This document shows positions 32,067-39,734 of a DNA stretch of 39,734 nucleotides, one piece after another. The notes under the pieces are model-generated. The model searched no databases. It saw only the letters and a list, made by a program, of their open reading frames with translations, and was not told where the DNA came from. This DNA comes from Verrucomicrobiota bacterium (GTDB lineage: Bacteria > Verrucomicrobiota > Kiritimatiellia > RFP12 > UBA1067): positions 1 to 39,734 of the forward strand of contig JAKJGY010000018.1 in NCBI GenBank assembly GCA_022704145.1, in the 5' to 3' direction. The first letter of the stretch is position 1. Each line of letters starts with the position of its first letter. The position numbers and the translations under genes were made by a program.

Positions 32067-33047
32067 ATGTTGAGCCGTGCTGTCAAGACATGCGGGTTAG
32101 GTCTTCTGGTCGCGTCGGCCCTGTCGGCCGGGGAGCGCAACCCGGCCACGGACTGGATGGCGGAGGCCAGGATAGGCGCGTTCATGCATTTCCTGCCGGG
32201 GCCGGACACGTTTGGACGGGTGGATTCGTTTGACGTGCCTGCTGTCGCGCGGCAGTTGGCCGATGCCGGCGTCCGGTATTTCGTGTTCACTCTGGGGCAG
32301 AACTCGGGATACATGAATGCGCCGAACGCGGCCTATGACAGGGTTTCCGGATATGCGGCGGGAGAGCGTTGCGCGCGGCGCGACCTGCCGCTGGAGCTGT
32401 CTGCCGCATTGGCCCCGCACGGCATCCGGCTGCTGCTATACCTCCCGTGCCAGACGCCGAACCGCGACCTCCAGGCGCTTCAGGCGTTCGGCCTGTCCGA
32501 GAAGCCGGTAAACGGTGACCGCAAAATCGACCTGGCGTTTGCGCGGAAGTGGTCAGAGGTGATCCGCGAGTGGTCTGAGCGGTATGGCGCGCGTGTCAGC
32601 GGGTGGTGGTTCGACGGCGGGTACGCGCATGTCGGCTTTAACGGGGAGATCGCGGCGCTCTATGCGGCGGCGGCCAAGAGCGGGAACCCGGGTGCGGTGG
32701 TCACGTTCAATCCGGGTGTGGGACTCAAGCGCTGGACAGCGGCGGAGGACTATACGGCGGGCGAGCTGAATGAGCCGCTGACGGTTGCGTGTGAGGGGCG
32801 TTGGCTTGAAGGTTCGCAGTGGCATGTCCTGACCTATCTGGGCAAGACATGGGGGCGGCGCGACACGCGTTACACGGACGGGCAATGGGCCGCGTGGGCG
32901 GCTGCGGTGACGGCGCGTGGCGGTTGCGTGACGTTTGACCTTGGGCCGGCCGCTCATCCGTCGGACGGCCCGGTCGGCACGTTCGACGCCACGCAGTTAC
33001 GGCAGCTCAAGGCTGTGGCGGCCGCCGTCGGACGTCAGGCAAAGTAA
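32067..33047 (+). CDS. GH29-like alpha-L-fucosidase family protein
   Basis: A 326-residue secreted protein; MLSRAVKTCGLGLLVASALSAG is a signal peptide. It resembles the catalytic TIM barrel of GH29: WMAEARIGAFMHFLPG near the start, GVRYFVFTLGQNSG, LPLELSAALAPHGIRLLLYLP, and WWFDGGY with Asp183 at the position of the GH29 nucleophile. It lacks the C-terminal beta-sandwich of classical fucosidases and is shorter than them. Homologues without the sandwich are common in this phylum and may have other specificities. ATG 32067 has GAGG upstream; a GTG at 32052 overlaps the previous stop (GTGA) but has no ribosome binding site. It is coupled to the mosaic surface protein. Confidence 0.78.
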   Translation: MLSRAVKTCGLGLLVASALSAGERNPATDWMAEARIGAFMHFLPGPDTFGRVDSFDVPAVARQLADAGVRYFVFTLGQNSGYMNAPNAAYDRVSGYAAGERCARRDLPLELSAALAPHGIRLLLYLPCQTPNRDLQALQAFGLSEKPVNGDRKIDLAFARKWSEVIREWSERYGARVSGWWFDGGYAHVGFNGEIAALYAAAAKSGNPGAVVTFNPGVGLKRWTAAEDYTAGELNEPLTVACEGRWLEGSQWHVLTYLGKTWGRRDTRYTDGQWAAWAAAVTARGGCVTFDLGPAAHPSDGPVGTFDATQLRQLKAVAAAVGRQAK

Positions 33048-33477
33048 AGCGTTTGGTTGAGGCGTGGTGTCGCGGAAATCCCAATTCACTTCTCATGATA
33101 AGTGAATTGGGAGATTCTCGGAGACGGGCTGGCGAAGAGCGCGGTTTTGCGCTTGTGCGAGGCGTGGACAGGGTGAGCGGTATCGTGCGGATAAGTTGTG
33201 CGCAAGCGCGGGTACGGTGGCATGGGCGCTCGGCCAGGCCGTAGGGCATGCGCCTTTTAGCGGAGTGCGGCGGAGCCCCATGGATGGGCCCTCGGCCAGG
33301 CGGTAGGGCATGCGCCTTTTAGCGGAGTGCGGCGGAGCCCCATGGATGGGCCCTCGGCCAGGCGGTAGGGCATGCGCCTCTTAGCGGCGTGCGGCGGAGC
33401 CCCATGGATGGGCGCTCGGCCAGGCGGTAGGGCATGCGCCTCTTAGCGGCGTGCGGCGGAGCCCCATGAATGGGCTC
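33048..33477. other. Convergent intergenic region with hairpin and repeat array
   Basis: 430 bases without a supportable gene, between the convergent ends of the GH29-like and pectate-lyase-like genes. It holds a 13-bp perfect hairpin (33079-33112), about 110 bases with no recognised element, and four 62-bp tandem repeats that run up to the stop codon of the minus-strand gene. Short open frames across the repeats only reflect the repeat unit. Confidence 0.8.
33079..33112. repeat. Long perfect inverted repeat (hairpin) after the GH29-like gene
   Basis: TCCCAATTCACTT (33079-33091) and AAGTGAATTGGGA (33100-33112) are perfect complements, 13 bp, around the eight-base loop CTCATGAT. The arms are AT-rich against a GC-rich background. 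It lies 31 bases after the GH29-like stop. No T-run follows, so it could be a bidirectional terminator, an mRNA-stabilising element or a protein-binding dyad. Confidence 0.9.
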
Positions 33478-33479
33478 TC
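33222..33479. repeat. Four 62-bp tandem repeats plus partial fifth
   Basis: Copies begin at 33222, 33284, 33346 and 33408; a fifth is cut after about ten bases (33470-33479). The GTAGGGCATGCGCC core falls at 33241, 33303, 33365 and 33427, giving an exact 62-base period. Copies 1-2 carry CTTTTAGCGGAG and copies 3-4 carry CTCTTAGCGGCG. Each copy contains GAGCCCCATGGATGGGC or a variant, which can fold into a hairpin; in the last copy GAGCCC and GGGCTC are perfect arms. There are no unique spacers between copies. Confidence 0.95.
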
Positions 33480-35922
33480 AGCGTATCGGGCCGCGCTCAG
33501 GGGTGTAGGCGTCGTCGGCGCGGAGAGTGGTCTCGAGGATCTGTGTGCCGCATCCCCGGTCGATAAACGGGACGGGCACATCATAGAGCGCGGTACGCAG
33601 GAATAGCGTGCGGGAGGCGCGCTGGCTGACGCCCGCGCCATGGCGTGCGCCCGAGACCCAGTTGTTCTGCAGGACCGTGGCGATGATGCGGGCCGGGCCA
33701 TTTGTGGCGCCGCCGGGCCTCACGCCGAGATCCATGGGGATCACGTTGAGTCCGGCCAGCACGTTGTCCCAGCCGCCGCCCCAGGTCCAGTTGGCGCCGT
33801 ACTGCGCGCCGCTGAACGGTGTGACGTCCTGCACCTCGTTGTCAATGAACCGGTTTGCGAAGTTGGCGAGCGGGGCGGAGGGCTCGTCCTCCAGCGGGAG
33901 CCGCCCTCCGGCACCGCAGATGAGCCCGCCGCCGTGATGGACGCGGCAGTCCCGGAAGAGGTTGAAGAAGTCTGGCGCGGTCTCCCGTTCATCAGGACGC
34001 TCCTGCTGCCGGTCGTCATGCGTCATCAGCGTCACTCCGAGGGTGCGGTCGCAGAGGTGGCGGTCGATCACACAGTTGATGGCGCCCGCGCCGTAGAGGT
34101 AGAGGCCCTTGCCGCAGTCGGTCTCTTGATTATTGACAAAGACGGTGTCGATCAGGCCGTTCATGATCACCACGACGCTGGTGGGGTCGGGTGGGACGCG
34201 CCAGGGGCGGTCCATGCGGAGTTCGCGTTTTGCCGGATCACAGTCCGCGATGCGCCGCCATTGGCCGAGGCCGCGGCCGCGGGCAATGATCACGAAACGG
34301 CCGGTCACATCGTCCGCGGCGGCGGGCTTGCCGCGGAGCACTGGCCAGCCTACGGTGGTGAGCGCGCGGTCGGCGGCGTGCGACACGCGGCTTTCATATA
34401 GGAGCCCAGCCCCTTCGACGAGGTATGTTTCGCCTGCGTTCCCGCCGAGCACGGTGCGCTCGACGGTGTTTCCCGCGATGAAGTTCTGGTGGTTGACCCC
34501 GAAGTGGGTCTGCATGACGAAGCCGCGGGTATCGCCGGTGAGCAGGTTGTCCTCGAAGATCACGTGCTCGGCACCCCAGAACTTAAAGACATGGCCGCGC
34601 CAGCGGCGGTCGGTCTCAAAGCGGTTCTGGGCGAAGAGGCTGTCCTCGACCTTGCGCTCGCAACTGACCCCGCCTGGGCCGTAGGTCTCACAGCACACCA
34701 TACTGAAGCGGCGCGCCTTCACGATGTTGAGCGGCCGGGCGCAGTATGCGTGGTCTTTGGCCAGCCCATAGTCCTGCTGGGTCTCGAACCGGACGCGGTA
34801 GAGGGAGACGTCCTCCGACCAGAGGGGGTCTTTGCCGATGCGCAGCGCGGAGCCGCTGGCGGGCATGAAGCGGAGCGTGAGGTCGCGAAGGGCGAAGTTC
34901 CGCATGCCGGTCAGGAGGTCGCGGCCGCGGAAAGCGGGCTGCGTGGCGGAGAGCGCATAGGGTTCGGTCGAGGGGTGCTGGAGGTTGGCGATGACCGTCT
35001 GCTGCAGGCCCGCGCCGAGCAGCACGAGGCCGTCGGGAAGCTCAAGCGTCCGGGAGAGGGAGTAGGTGCCTGCGGGTAAGAACAGGGTGCCGCCTGCGGC
35101 CTGCCTGATTGCGGCCTCAAGCGCGTCGGAGTCGTCGTTGAGGCCGTCGCCTTTGACGCCCAGGTCGCGGGCGTTGAAGGTGGGGCGACGTGCCGGAAGC
35201 GGGGCGACGGTGAGCGGCAGCGGCTCGGACCAGCCGTAGGCGCCTCCGTGACGGCCGTGTACGGCCAGCGTGTATTCGCCAGGGGGGAGATCCGGGGGGA
35301 GCCAGGCGCAGAGCGACCAGCGTTCGGTGTGGCCGTCCTCGTGGTGCTGGGCGGCCACGCGGAGCGGAATCGCGTTGGTGTCGCCCGCAGGGCGCAGGAC
35401 GGCGAGGGCGTTGGGGAGGTGGTGCTGCCAGGAGAAGGTGCGGCCGAAGATGCGGACAACCTCTCCGGGTGCCTGTGTCCGGGGATAGAGCCAGTGGGCC
35501 TGCGGACGGTTCACCAGGTAGGTGCGGCTCCAGGTGGTGCCGTCGCCGACCCAGACCGCCGAGGTGAGCGGGGCGCGCACCCACGGCTGGGGCACACAGC
35601 GGAAACCGATTTGTACGTAGCCCTCGCCACGGCCATACACCGTGCATTCGTGTGCCTCGGGCGGGGGCGTGGCGGGAAGCGGGGGCGGATTCCCGATCGC
35701 GTCGAGAAGGGTCAACGGGTCTTGCGGGCACTTGCTGTCGTATGCGCCCAGGCAGTGCGCGACCACACGTAACCGCTCCGTCGGGAAACCCTCACCGGTC
35801 AGGACGGCGACTTCGCCGTTACAGGCGGGCTCGGTCATGAAGGCGATTTCCGGAGCGGCGCGGGCGATCACGGCCAGAAGGGCGAGACCGGCGATGGGCG
35901 GGAGCGGATGTTTGGGACGCAT
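33478..35922 (-). CDS. Secreted pectate-lyase-superfamily (parallel beta-helix) protein
   Basis: An 814-residue protein on the minus strand. MRPKHPLPPIAGLALLAVIARA is a signal peptide; the ATG at 35922-35920 was chosen for this reason over an open frame reaching back to 36078. Residues about 25-245 are beta-rich and include IPT/TIG-like stretches (PGEVVRIFGRTFS, LPPGEYTLAVHG). From residue 249, FNARDLGVKGDGLNDDSDALEAAI is the classic start of the pectate-lyase-3/rhamnogalacturonase beta-helix, followed by GGTLFLPAGTYSLSRTL and many helix turns. It may be a lyase, a hydrolase or an epimerase-like enzyme on acidic polysaccharide; active-site residues were not identified. It is divergent from the PA14-cytochrome gene and convergent with the GH29-like gene. 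Confidence 0.82.
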   Translation of the reverse strand: MRPKHPLPPIAGLALLAVIARAAPEIAFMTEPACNGEVAVLTGEGFPTERLRVVAHCLGAYDSKCPQDPLTLLDAIGNPPPLPATPPPEAHECTVYGRGEGYVQIGFRCVPQPWVRAPLTSAVWVGDGTTWSRTYLVNRPQAHWLYPRTQAPGEVVRIFGRTFSWQHHLPNALAVLRPAGDTNAIPLRVAAQHHEDGHTERWSLCAWLPPDLPPGEYTLAVHGRHGGAYGWSEPLPLTVAPLPARRPTFNARDLGVKGDGLNDDSDALEAAIRQAAGGTLFLPAGTYSLSRTLELPDGLVLLGAGLQQTVIANLQHPSTEPYALSATQPAFRGRDLLTGMRNFALRDLTLRFMPASGSALRIGKDPLWSEDVSLYRVRFETQQDYGLAKDHAYCARPLNIVKARRFSMVCCETYGPGGVSCERKVEDSLFAQNRFETDRRWRGHVFKFWGAEHVIFEDNLLTGDTRGFVMQTHFGVNHQNFIAGNTVERTVLGGNAGETYLVEGAGLLYESRVSHAADRALTTVGWPVLRGKPAAADDVTGRFVIIARGRGLGQWRRIADCDPAKRELRMDRPWRVPPDPTSVVVIMNGLIDTVFVNNQETDCGKGLYLYGAGAINCVIDRHLCDRTLGVTLMTHDDRQQERPDERETAPDFFNLFRDCRVHHGGGLICGAGGRLPLEDEPSAPLANFANRFIDNEVQDVTPFSGAQYGANWTWGGGWDNVLAGLNVIPMDLGVRPGGATNGPARIIATVLQNNWVSGARHGAGVSQRASRTLFLRTALYDVPVPFIDRGCGTQILETTLRADDAYTPERGPIR

Positions 35923-36076
35923 GGTGAGTATCCTGAGGGCGTTACGGTGGCCGCATGGCTGATCACAGCAGTCGGAAGATATTTTTGCAGGAACGGGTGG
36001 TGTGTGCAATGGGTTCTTGGAGGAGAATGATCCTGTGATGTTGGGGTGCTCGGCGCTTGCATCAGCGGCGCGTGTC

Positions 36077-36094
36077 AAGTAGTATACAGAACTT
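36077..36094. promoter_or_regulatory. GTATACA-containing dyad in the divergent promoter region
   Basis: AAGT (36077-36080) and ACTT (36091-36094) flank a ten-base centre holding GTATACA (36082-36088), the same heptamer as in the dyad at 14192-14209. TTGACA also reads on the minus strand (36078-36073), but no matching -10 box is seen 16-18 bases on. A weak plus-strand pair (TTGCAT 36057, TAGTAT 36080) is possible. Confidence 0.3.
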
Positions 36095-36160
36095 CCTGAA
36101 TGGGGGTTTCTAGCCGGAGGGGTTATGTGTCATCTGTTTCAAGATAAAGGCGGTAGGGGG

Positions 36161-39100
36161 ATGCGTGTGAAGCGGGGTCTGATGGGTGGCCGTCGGAACC
36201 GCCGTTGTGCCGGTGCGGTTGCCGGGGTGTGCGGCCTCGTGGCTTTTGCCGGTGTGAGCTTGGTGGGCGGTGCCGCGCGGGCCGAAATGTCCTTTTTCGC
36301 TTATGACGGCCAGATCCGCAGCGTATCCGAAATGGGGGGGGGCAAGGCGGTCGGCACGGGTGTGGTGGCCCAGACCGGTTCGCTGGCGGAGCGGAGGTTC
36401 GGCGGCGGGTGGAACATCGAGTTCTCCGGGACGATGGAAGTCGCGCAGGCGGGCAAATACGAGTTCACGGTCACGTCGGATGACGGCAGCGCGCTCTTTA
36501 TCGACGGCAACGTGGTCGTGATGAACGACGGCCTTCACGGGCCGGTCGCTAGGAGCGGGTCGGCCCAGCTTGCGGCGGGCAAGCGTCAGGTCAACCTGCT
36601 GTATTTCAACAATAACGGCGGCCATGCCCTCAAGGCGGAGGTCACGGCGCCGGGAGGCCGTGCGGCGGATCTCGCTACGGTCTGTGTCCCGAGCGACAAG
36701 CGGCAGGACCTGGCGGTCGTGAAGCGCCACGTGGGGGTGCGGAGCGAGCCCGCGAAGCAGGCTGCGAAGCCGGCCGCGGAGTCGGTGCGGGCGCTGGTGC
36801 AGCTCTCGCCGCCCGAGGCGCTGGTGCGCTCGATCCGGCATATCCTGAAGACCAAGCCGCGTGATTACCGTAACGGGCGTGAGCTGTTGGCGCAGGCTGA
36901 GGCGTATGTGACATCGATGCCGGATATCTTGAGTAAGGTGGAGGCGGGCGACCCGCAGGCCAAGCAGGCGCTCGACGCGTTTTATGCGCTCAAGTTCCGC
37001 GCCCTGGTGGTCGAGAATCCGCTGATCGATTTCGATGAGGCGCTGGTTGTGGTTTCGGATAAGGTCGCCACCAAGTCCAACTGGCTGGGCACGCATGTGC
37101 TTGCGCCGAAAGGCTACAAGAATAAGATCGCGCGCTTCAACCTGCGGACCGGGAAGCTCACGGACGTGTATGCGCCTCAGGACGGCGCGTATGTCGGCGA
37201 GCTGGATCTGCATTACGAGGGCAAGCGGCTGCTGTTCACCTCGACGGACGGGGACAAGGTGTTCCAGGTGATGGAGGTCGGCGTGGACGGGGGCAGCCCG
37301 CGTACCGTCTCGACGATCACGGGCGAGTATGTCCACAACTACGGCGGCATCTATCTGCCGGACGATAAGATCATCTTCAGCTCCACGGCGCCGATGATCG
37401 GCGTGCCCTGCATCAGCGGCTCCCGGACAGTGCCCAACCTGTATGTGATGGGGCCCAACGGCGAGAACACGCGACAGCTCACGTTCGAGCAGGATGCGGA
37501 CTGGTACCCGACCGTGCTGGCGGACGGCAAGGTCATGTATCTGCGCTGGGAATATACCGACATCATGCACTATTACTCGCGCATCATGATGACGATGAAT
37601 CCGGACGGCAGCAACCAGCGTTCGATCTACGGGTCGCAGAGCCTCTGGCCGAACGCGATGTTCAACGCGCGTCCGCTGCCGGACGCGCCCGGACAGTTTG
37701 TGGCGGTCGTGACGGGTCATCACGGTGTCTCGGGGTCGGGCAAGCTGACGGTCTTCGACACCAACAAGGGGTACGCTCACGCCGACGGGGTGGTGCAGCA
37801 TATCCCCGGTTTCGGAAAGAAGGTCACTCACGTCACGGTCGACCAGCTCTACCCCAAGGTCAAGAAGGAGCTGCTCGTCCAGTTTCCCGACTTGCAGGAG
37901 GTGGTCTCCAAGCTGATCCGGGAGCAGATGCCCGAGGCTTCCCAGCAGGGCAAGGACTACCATGAGCTGAATAACGACTTCTTCAACAAGTGTTACCCGC
38001 GGCTGCGCGACACCTATCCCGAGATGGCGCTCGACCTTGACCAGCTCGTGAACGGCGTGTACCCGCAATGCCTGCAGCCGTATCCGATCACCGCGCACTA
38101 CTACCTGACGGTCGCCCAGGCGACGCCGCAGAGCCCGTGGCGCCTCTATCTGGTCGACACGTTCGACAATTTCGTGCCGCTGCAGCCCGAGTCGCTGGGC
38201 GAGTACCGGTATCTGGTGGAGCCGTATCCGCTGCGCGCGCGCAAGCGTCCGCCGGTGATCCCTTCGCGCATCAACCTGAAGGACAAGGAGGCGGTCTGCT
38301 ACATCCAGAACGTCTATCGCGGCCCGGGGCTGAAAGGGGTGCCGCCCGGAACGGCGGATTCGCTGAGGATCTTCACCTATGCGTACGGGTATTTCAACAC
38401 GGGCAACCATCATCATATCGGTGTCGAGAGCGGCTGGGACGTCAAGCGGATGCTGGGCACGGTGAAGGTCGAGAAGGACGGGTCCGCCATGTTCCGGATT
38501 CCGGCGAACACGACGATCTCGATCCAGCCGCTGGATAAGGAAGGGCGCGCGCTCCAACTGTTCCGGAGCTGGCTGGTGGCGATGCCCGGAGAGGAGCTGT
38601 CCTGCATCGGCTGCCACGAGCCGCCGACCGAGCCTCCGGTGACCAGCAAGACGATCGCCTCAGGCAAGCCTCCGCAGGCGATACGGCCGTATCGTCCGCG
38701 TGTCGAGGGCTTCGCGTTCGAGTCGGAGGTGCAGCCGGTTCTCGACGCCTACTGCGTGCGGTGCCATGACGGGAGCGACCCGCGAAAGCCGGACTTTAAG
38801 AATACGGCGAAGCTCGACACCAAGAAGGTCGAGGAGCATTACAGCAACGCCTACCACGCGTTCCACCGGTATTTCCGCCGGCCCGGCCCGGAGAGCAACG
38901 GGATCATGGGGATGCCGTACGAGTACCACGCCTCGACCTCTGAGGGTATCCAACTGCTTGAGAAGGGGCACCATGGCGTTAAGCTGGATGACGAGTCCTG
39001 GCGCCGCCTCTACACGTGGATCGACCTCAACGTCCCGTACTATGGGAGCTGGACGTCGGTGTACTCGATCGACGAGAAGCGCCGGAGCTGGACAACCAAC

Positions 39101-39734
39101 ATCTCGGCGCATGCGGCCGCCCTGCGCGCCCGTTATGCGGGGGTGCAGGACAATTGGGAGTACACGCCTGAGCAGCCGTATCCGGTCGCCGTGACCAAGG
39201 AGAAGGGCGAGGAACGCAGCGCGCCGGTGCAGGTGCGGGCGGCCGACTGGCCGTTCTCGGCTGAGGTTGCGGCCCAGCGCCAGCGGAAGCTGGGCGGTGA
39301 CCTGAAGCGCGTCATCGAGCTTGGCGACGGCGTCTCGCTCACGCTGGTGCGCATCCCGGCGGGCGAGTTCGTGATGGGCAGCGACGACGAGACGCCGCAG
39401 GAGCAGCCGCGGCACCGCGTGGTGATCGAGAAACCGTTCTGGATCTCCGAATGTGAGATCAACAATGCGGCTTTCTTCACCTTCAAGCCGGATCATAACG
39501 CCAGTGTCTTTGACCAGCAGTGGAAGGACCACGTGCGGCTGGGGTACTACGCCAACTATGAGCTGCAGCCCGCCGTGCGCATGAGCTGGTCGGACGCGGA
39601 CGCCTTTTGCGCCTGGCTCTCGAAGCGCGCCAAGCTGAAGGCGGCGCTCCCGACCGAAGCGCAGTGGGAGTGGGCGTGCCGCGCCGGTAGCGCGACGGAG
39701 TTCTCGTTCGGCGCGCTGGGTGCGGACTTCAGCC
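36161..39734 (+). CDS. Partial giant fusion protein: PA14 + hydrazine-synthase-alpha-like propeller + two c-type heme sites + FGE-sulfatase domain
   Basis: The frame stays open for 1191 codons and runs off the window. A signal peptide (MRVKRGLMGGRRNRR then AGAVAGVCGLVAFAGVSLVG) is followed by a PA14-type domain (about residues 55-166; KYEFTVTSDDGSALFIDG). A linker leads to a propeller-like region from about residue 290, with FTSTDGDKVFQVMEVGVDGG. It continues into a stretch like the middle domain of hydrazine synthase alpha (KVEKDGSAMFRIPANTTISIQPLD), then the heme motif CIGCH (815-819) and a second, CVRCH (865-869). From residue 1055, SLTLVRIPAGEFVMGS and LPTEAQWEWACRAG mark a formylglycine-generating-enzyme/SUMF1-like domain, cut by the edge. 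ATG 36125 (GGAGGGG upstream) is an in-frame alternative start. It is probably periplasmic because both hemes need export. It is not a hydrazine synthase by context. Confidence 0.85.
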   Translation, partial: MRVKRGLMGGRRNRRCAGAVAGVCGLVAFAGVSLVGGAARAEMSFFAYDGQIRSVSEMGGGKAVGTGVVAQTGSLAERRFGGGWNIEFSGTMEVAQAGKYEFTVTSDDGSALFIDGNVVVMNDGLHGPVARSGSAQLAAGKRQVNLLYFNNNGGHALKAEVTAPGGRAADLATVCVPSDKRQDLAVVKRHVGVRSEPAKQAAKPAAESVRALVQLSPPEALVRSIRHILKTKPRDYRNGRELLAQAEAYVTSMPDILSKVEAGDPQAKQALDAFYALKFRALVVENPLIDFDEALVVVSDKVATKSNWLGTHVLAPKGYKNKIARFNLRTGKLTDVYAPQDGAYVGELDLHYEGKRLLFTSTDGDKVFQVMEVGVDGGSPRTVSTITGEYVHNYGGIYLPDDKIIFSSTAPMIGVPCISGSRTVPNLYVMGPNGENTRQLTFEQDADWYPTVLADGKVMYLRWEYTDIMHYYSRIMMTMNPDGSNQRSIYGSQSLWPNAMFNARPLPDAPGQFVAVVTGHHGVSGSGKLTVFDTNKGYAHADGVVQHIPGFGKKVTHVTVDQLYPKVKKELLVQFPDLQEVVSKLIREQMPEASQQGKDYHELNNDFFNKCYPRLRDTYPEMALDLDQLVNGVYPQCLQPYPITAHYYLTVAQATPQSPWRLYLVDTFDNFVPLQPESLGEYRYLVEPYPLRARKRPPVIPSRINLKDKEAVCYIQNVYRGPGLKGVPPGTADSLRIFTYAYGYFNTGNHHHIGVESGWDVKRMLGTVKVEKDGSAMFRIPANTTISIQPLDKEGRALQLFRSWLVAMPGEELSCIGCHEPPTEPPVTSKTIASGKPPQAIRPYRPRVEGFAFESEVQPVLDAYCVRCHDGSDPRKPDFKNTAKLDTKKVEEHYSNAYHAFHRYFRRPGPESNGIMGMPYEYHASTSEGIQLLEKGHHGVKLDDESWRRLYTWIDLNVPYYGSWTSVYSIDEKRRSWTTNISAHAAALRARYAGVQDNWEYTPEQPYPVAVTKEKGEERSAPVQVRAADWPFSAEVAAQRQRKLGGDLKRVIELGDGVSLTLVRIPAGEFVMGSDDETPQEQPRHRVVIEKPFWISECEINNAAFFTFKPDHNASVFDQQWKDHVRLGYYANYELQPAVRMSWSDADAFCAWLSKRAKLKAALPTEAQWEWACRAGSATEFSFGALGADFS

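Noticed and set aside
33093-33311. Small minus-strand peptide genes across the repeats (MGLRRTPLKG-like)
   Set aside because: The peptides only reflect translation of the repeat unit and change whenever copy number changes; no ribosome binding site or domain.
33222-33479. CRISPR array
   Set aside because: Repeats are 62 bp, directly adjacent and without unique spacers; no cas genes are near.
36056-36078. Minus-strand TTGACA promoter for the pectate-lyase-like gene
   Set aside because: The -35 is perfect, but the bases 16-18 further on are GC-rich (CGCCGA), so no -10 box supports it.
36110-38617. 835-residue open frame on the minus strand opposite the PA14-heme-FGE gene
   Set aside because: It is an antisense shadow caused by GC-rich codons. 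The plus strand has recognisable PA14, heme and FGE motifs over the same bases, while the minus translation is rich in Arg, His and Pro with no domain.
36161-39734. Hydrazine synthase alpha subunit of anammox metabolism
   Set aside because: Only the middle region and heme arrangement resemble it; fusion to PA14 and FGE domains and absence of beta/gamma partners argue against hydrazine synthesis.

Overview
The window is GC-rich DNA from a Gram-negative bacterium. It carries Kdo and LPS-export genes, an HPr/HprK/EI regulatory phosphotransferase set without visible sugar-specific EII genes, and large secreted proteins built from LamG-like lectin domains and autotransporter-type beta-strand repeats. 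It also has sialidase-like propellers and a PA14 / hydrazine-synthase-alpha-like / c-heme / FGE fusion. This mix fits the Planctomycetes-Verrucomicrobia-Chlamydiae superphylum, most likely Kiritimatiellota or a close relative. That assignment is inference from gene content; no rRNA or tRNA gene is visible.

Layout. (1) 2-1275: the end of tsaD, overlapped by an exported endonuclease/exonuclease/phosphatase-fold protein. (2) 1296-7036: a TTGACA promoter, then a small C-terminal-HTH protein, glycogen phosphorylase, an SDR reductase and a fumarate-reductase-like flavoprotein. (3) 7112-14021: a second TTGACA promoter, then kdsB-kdsA-lptC-lptA-lptB-hpf-hprK-ptsH-ptsI. This run joins outer-membrane LPS supply to ribosome hibernation and HPr-based carbon signalling. 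(4) 14160-26787: a third TTGACA promoter with an operator-like dyad at the expected transcription start. It is followed by an HpcH/HpaI-type aldolase, an Nramp-fold transporter whose metal-site motifs are replaced, two sialidase-like propeller proteins, a four-module LamG protein, a GH32/43-like propeller protein and a TIM-barrel hydrolase. (5) 26918-33047: a promoter, a 1672-residue mosaic surface protein and a GH29-like protein. (6) 33048-33477: a convergent intergenic region with a long perfect hairpin and four 62-bp tandem repeats. (7) 33478-39734: a minus-strand pectate-lyase-superfamily protein, divergent from a very large partial gene for a PA14 / propeller / di-heme / FGE-domain protein that runs off the window.

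Regions 4 to 7 read as a polysaccharide-attack locus. Secreted propeller, TIM-barrel, fucosidase-like and beta-helix enzymes would release sugars or sugar acids, lectin-type proteins would bind the polymer or cell surface, and the transporter plus aldolase would take up and cleave a 2-keto-3-deoxy acid. Substrate and regulation are inferred, not shown.

The observations most worth following are four. An uncharacterised module of about 110 residues recurs in three proteins of region 4, N-terminal in two and C-terminal in one. The Nramp-fold transporter has GTGS in place of DPGN and has lost the TM6 Met and His. The PA14-propeller-cytochrome-FGE fusion is unusual. Finally, the plus strand is C-rich across region 4 but G-rich on both sides, as if the block had been inverted or imported.
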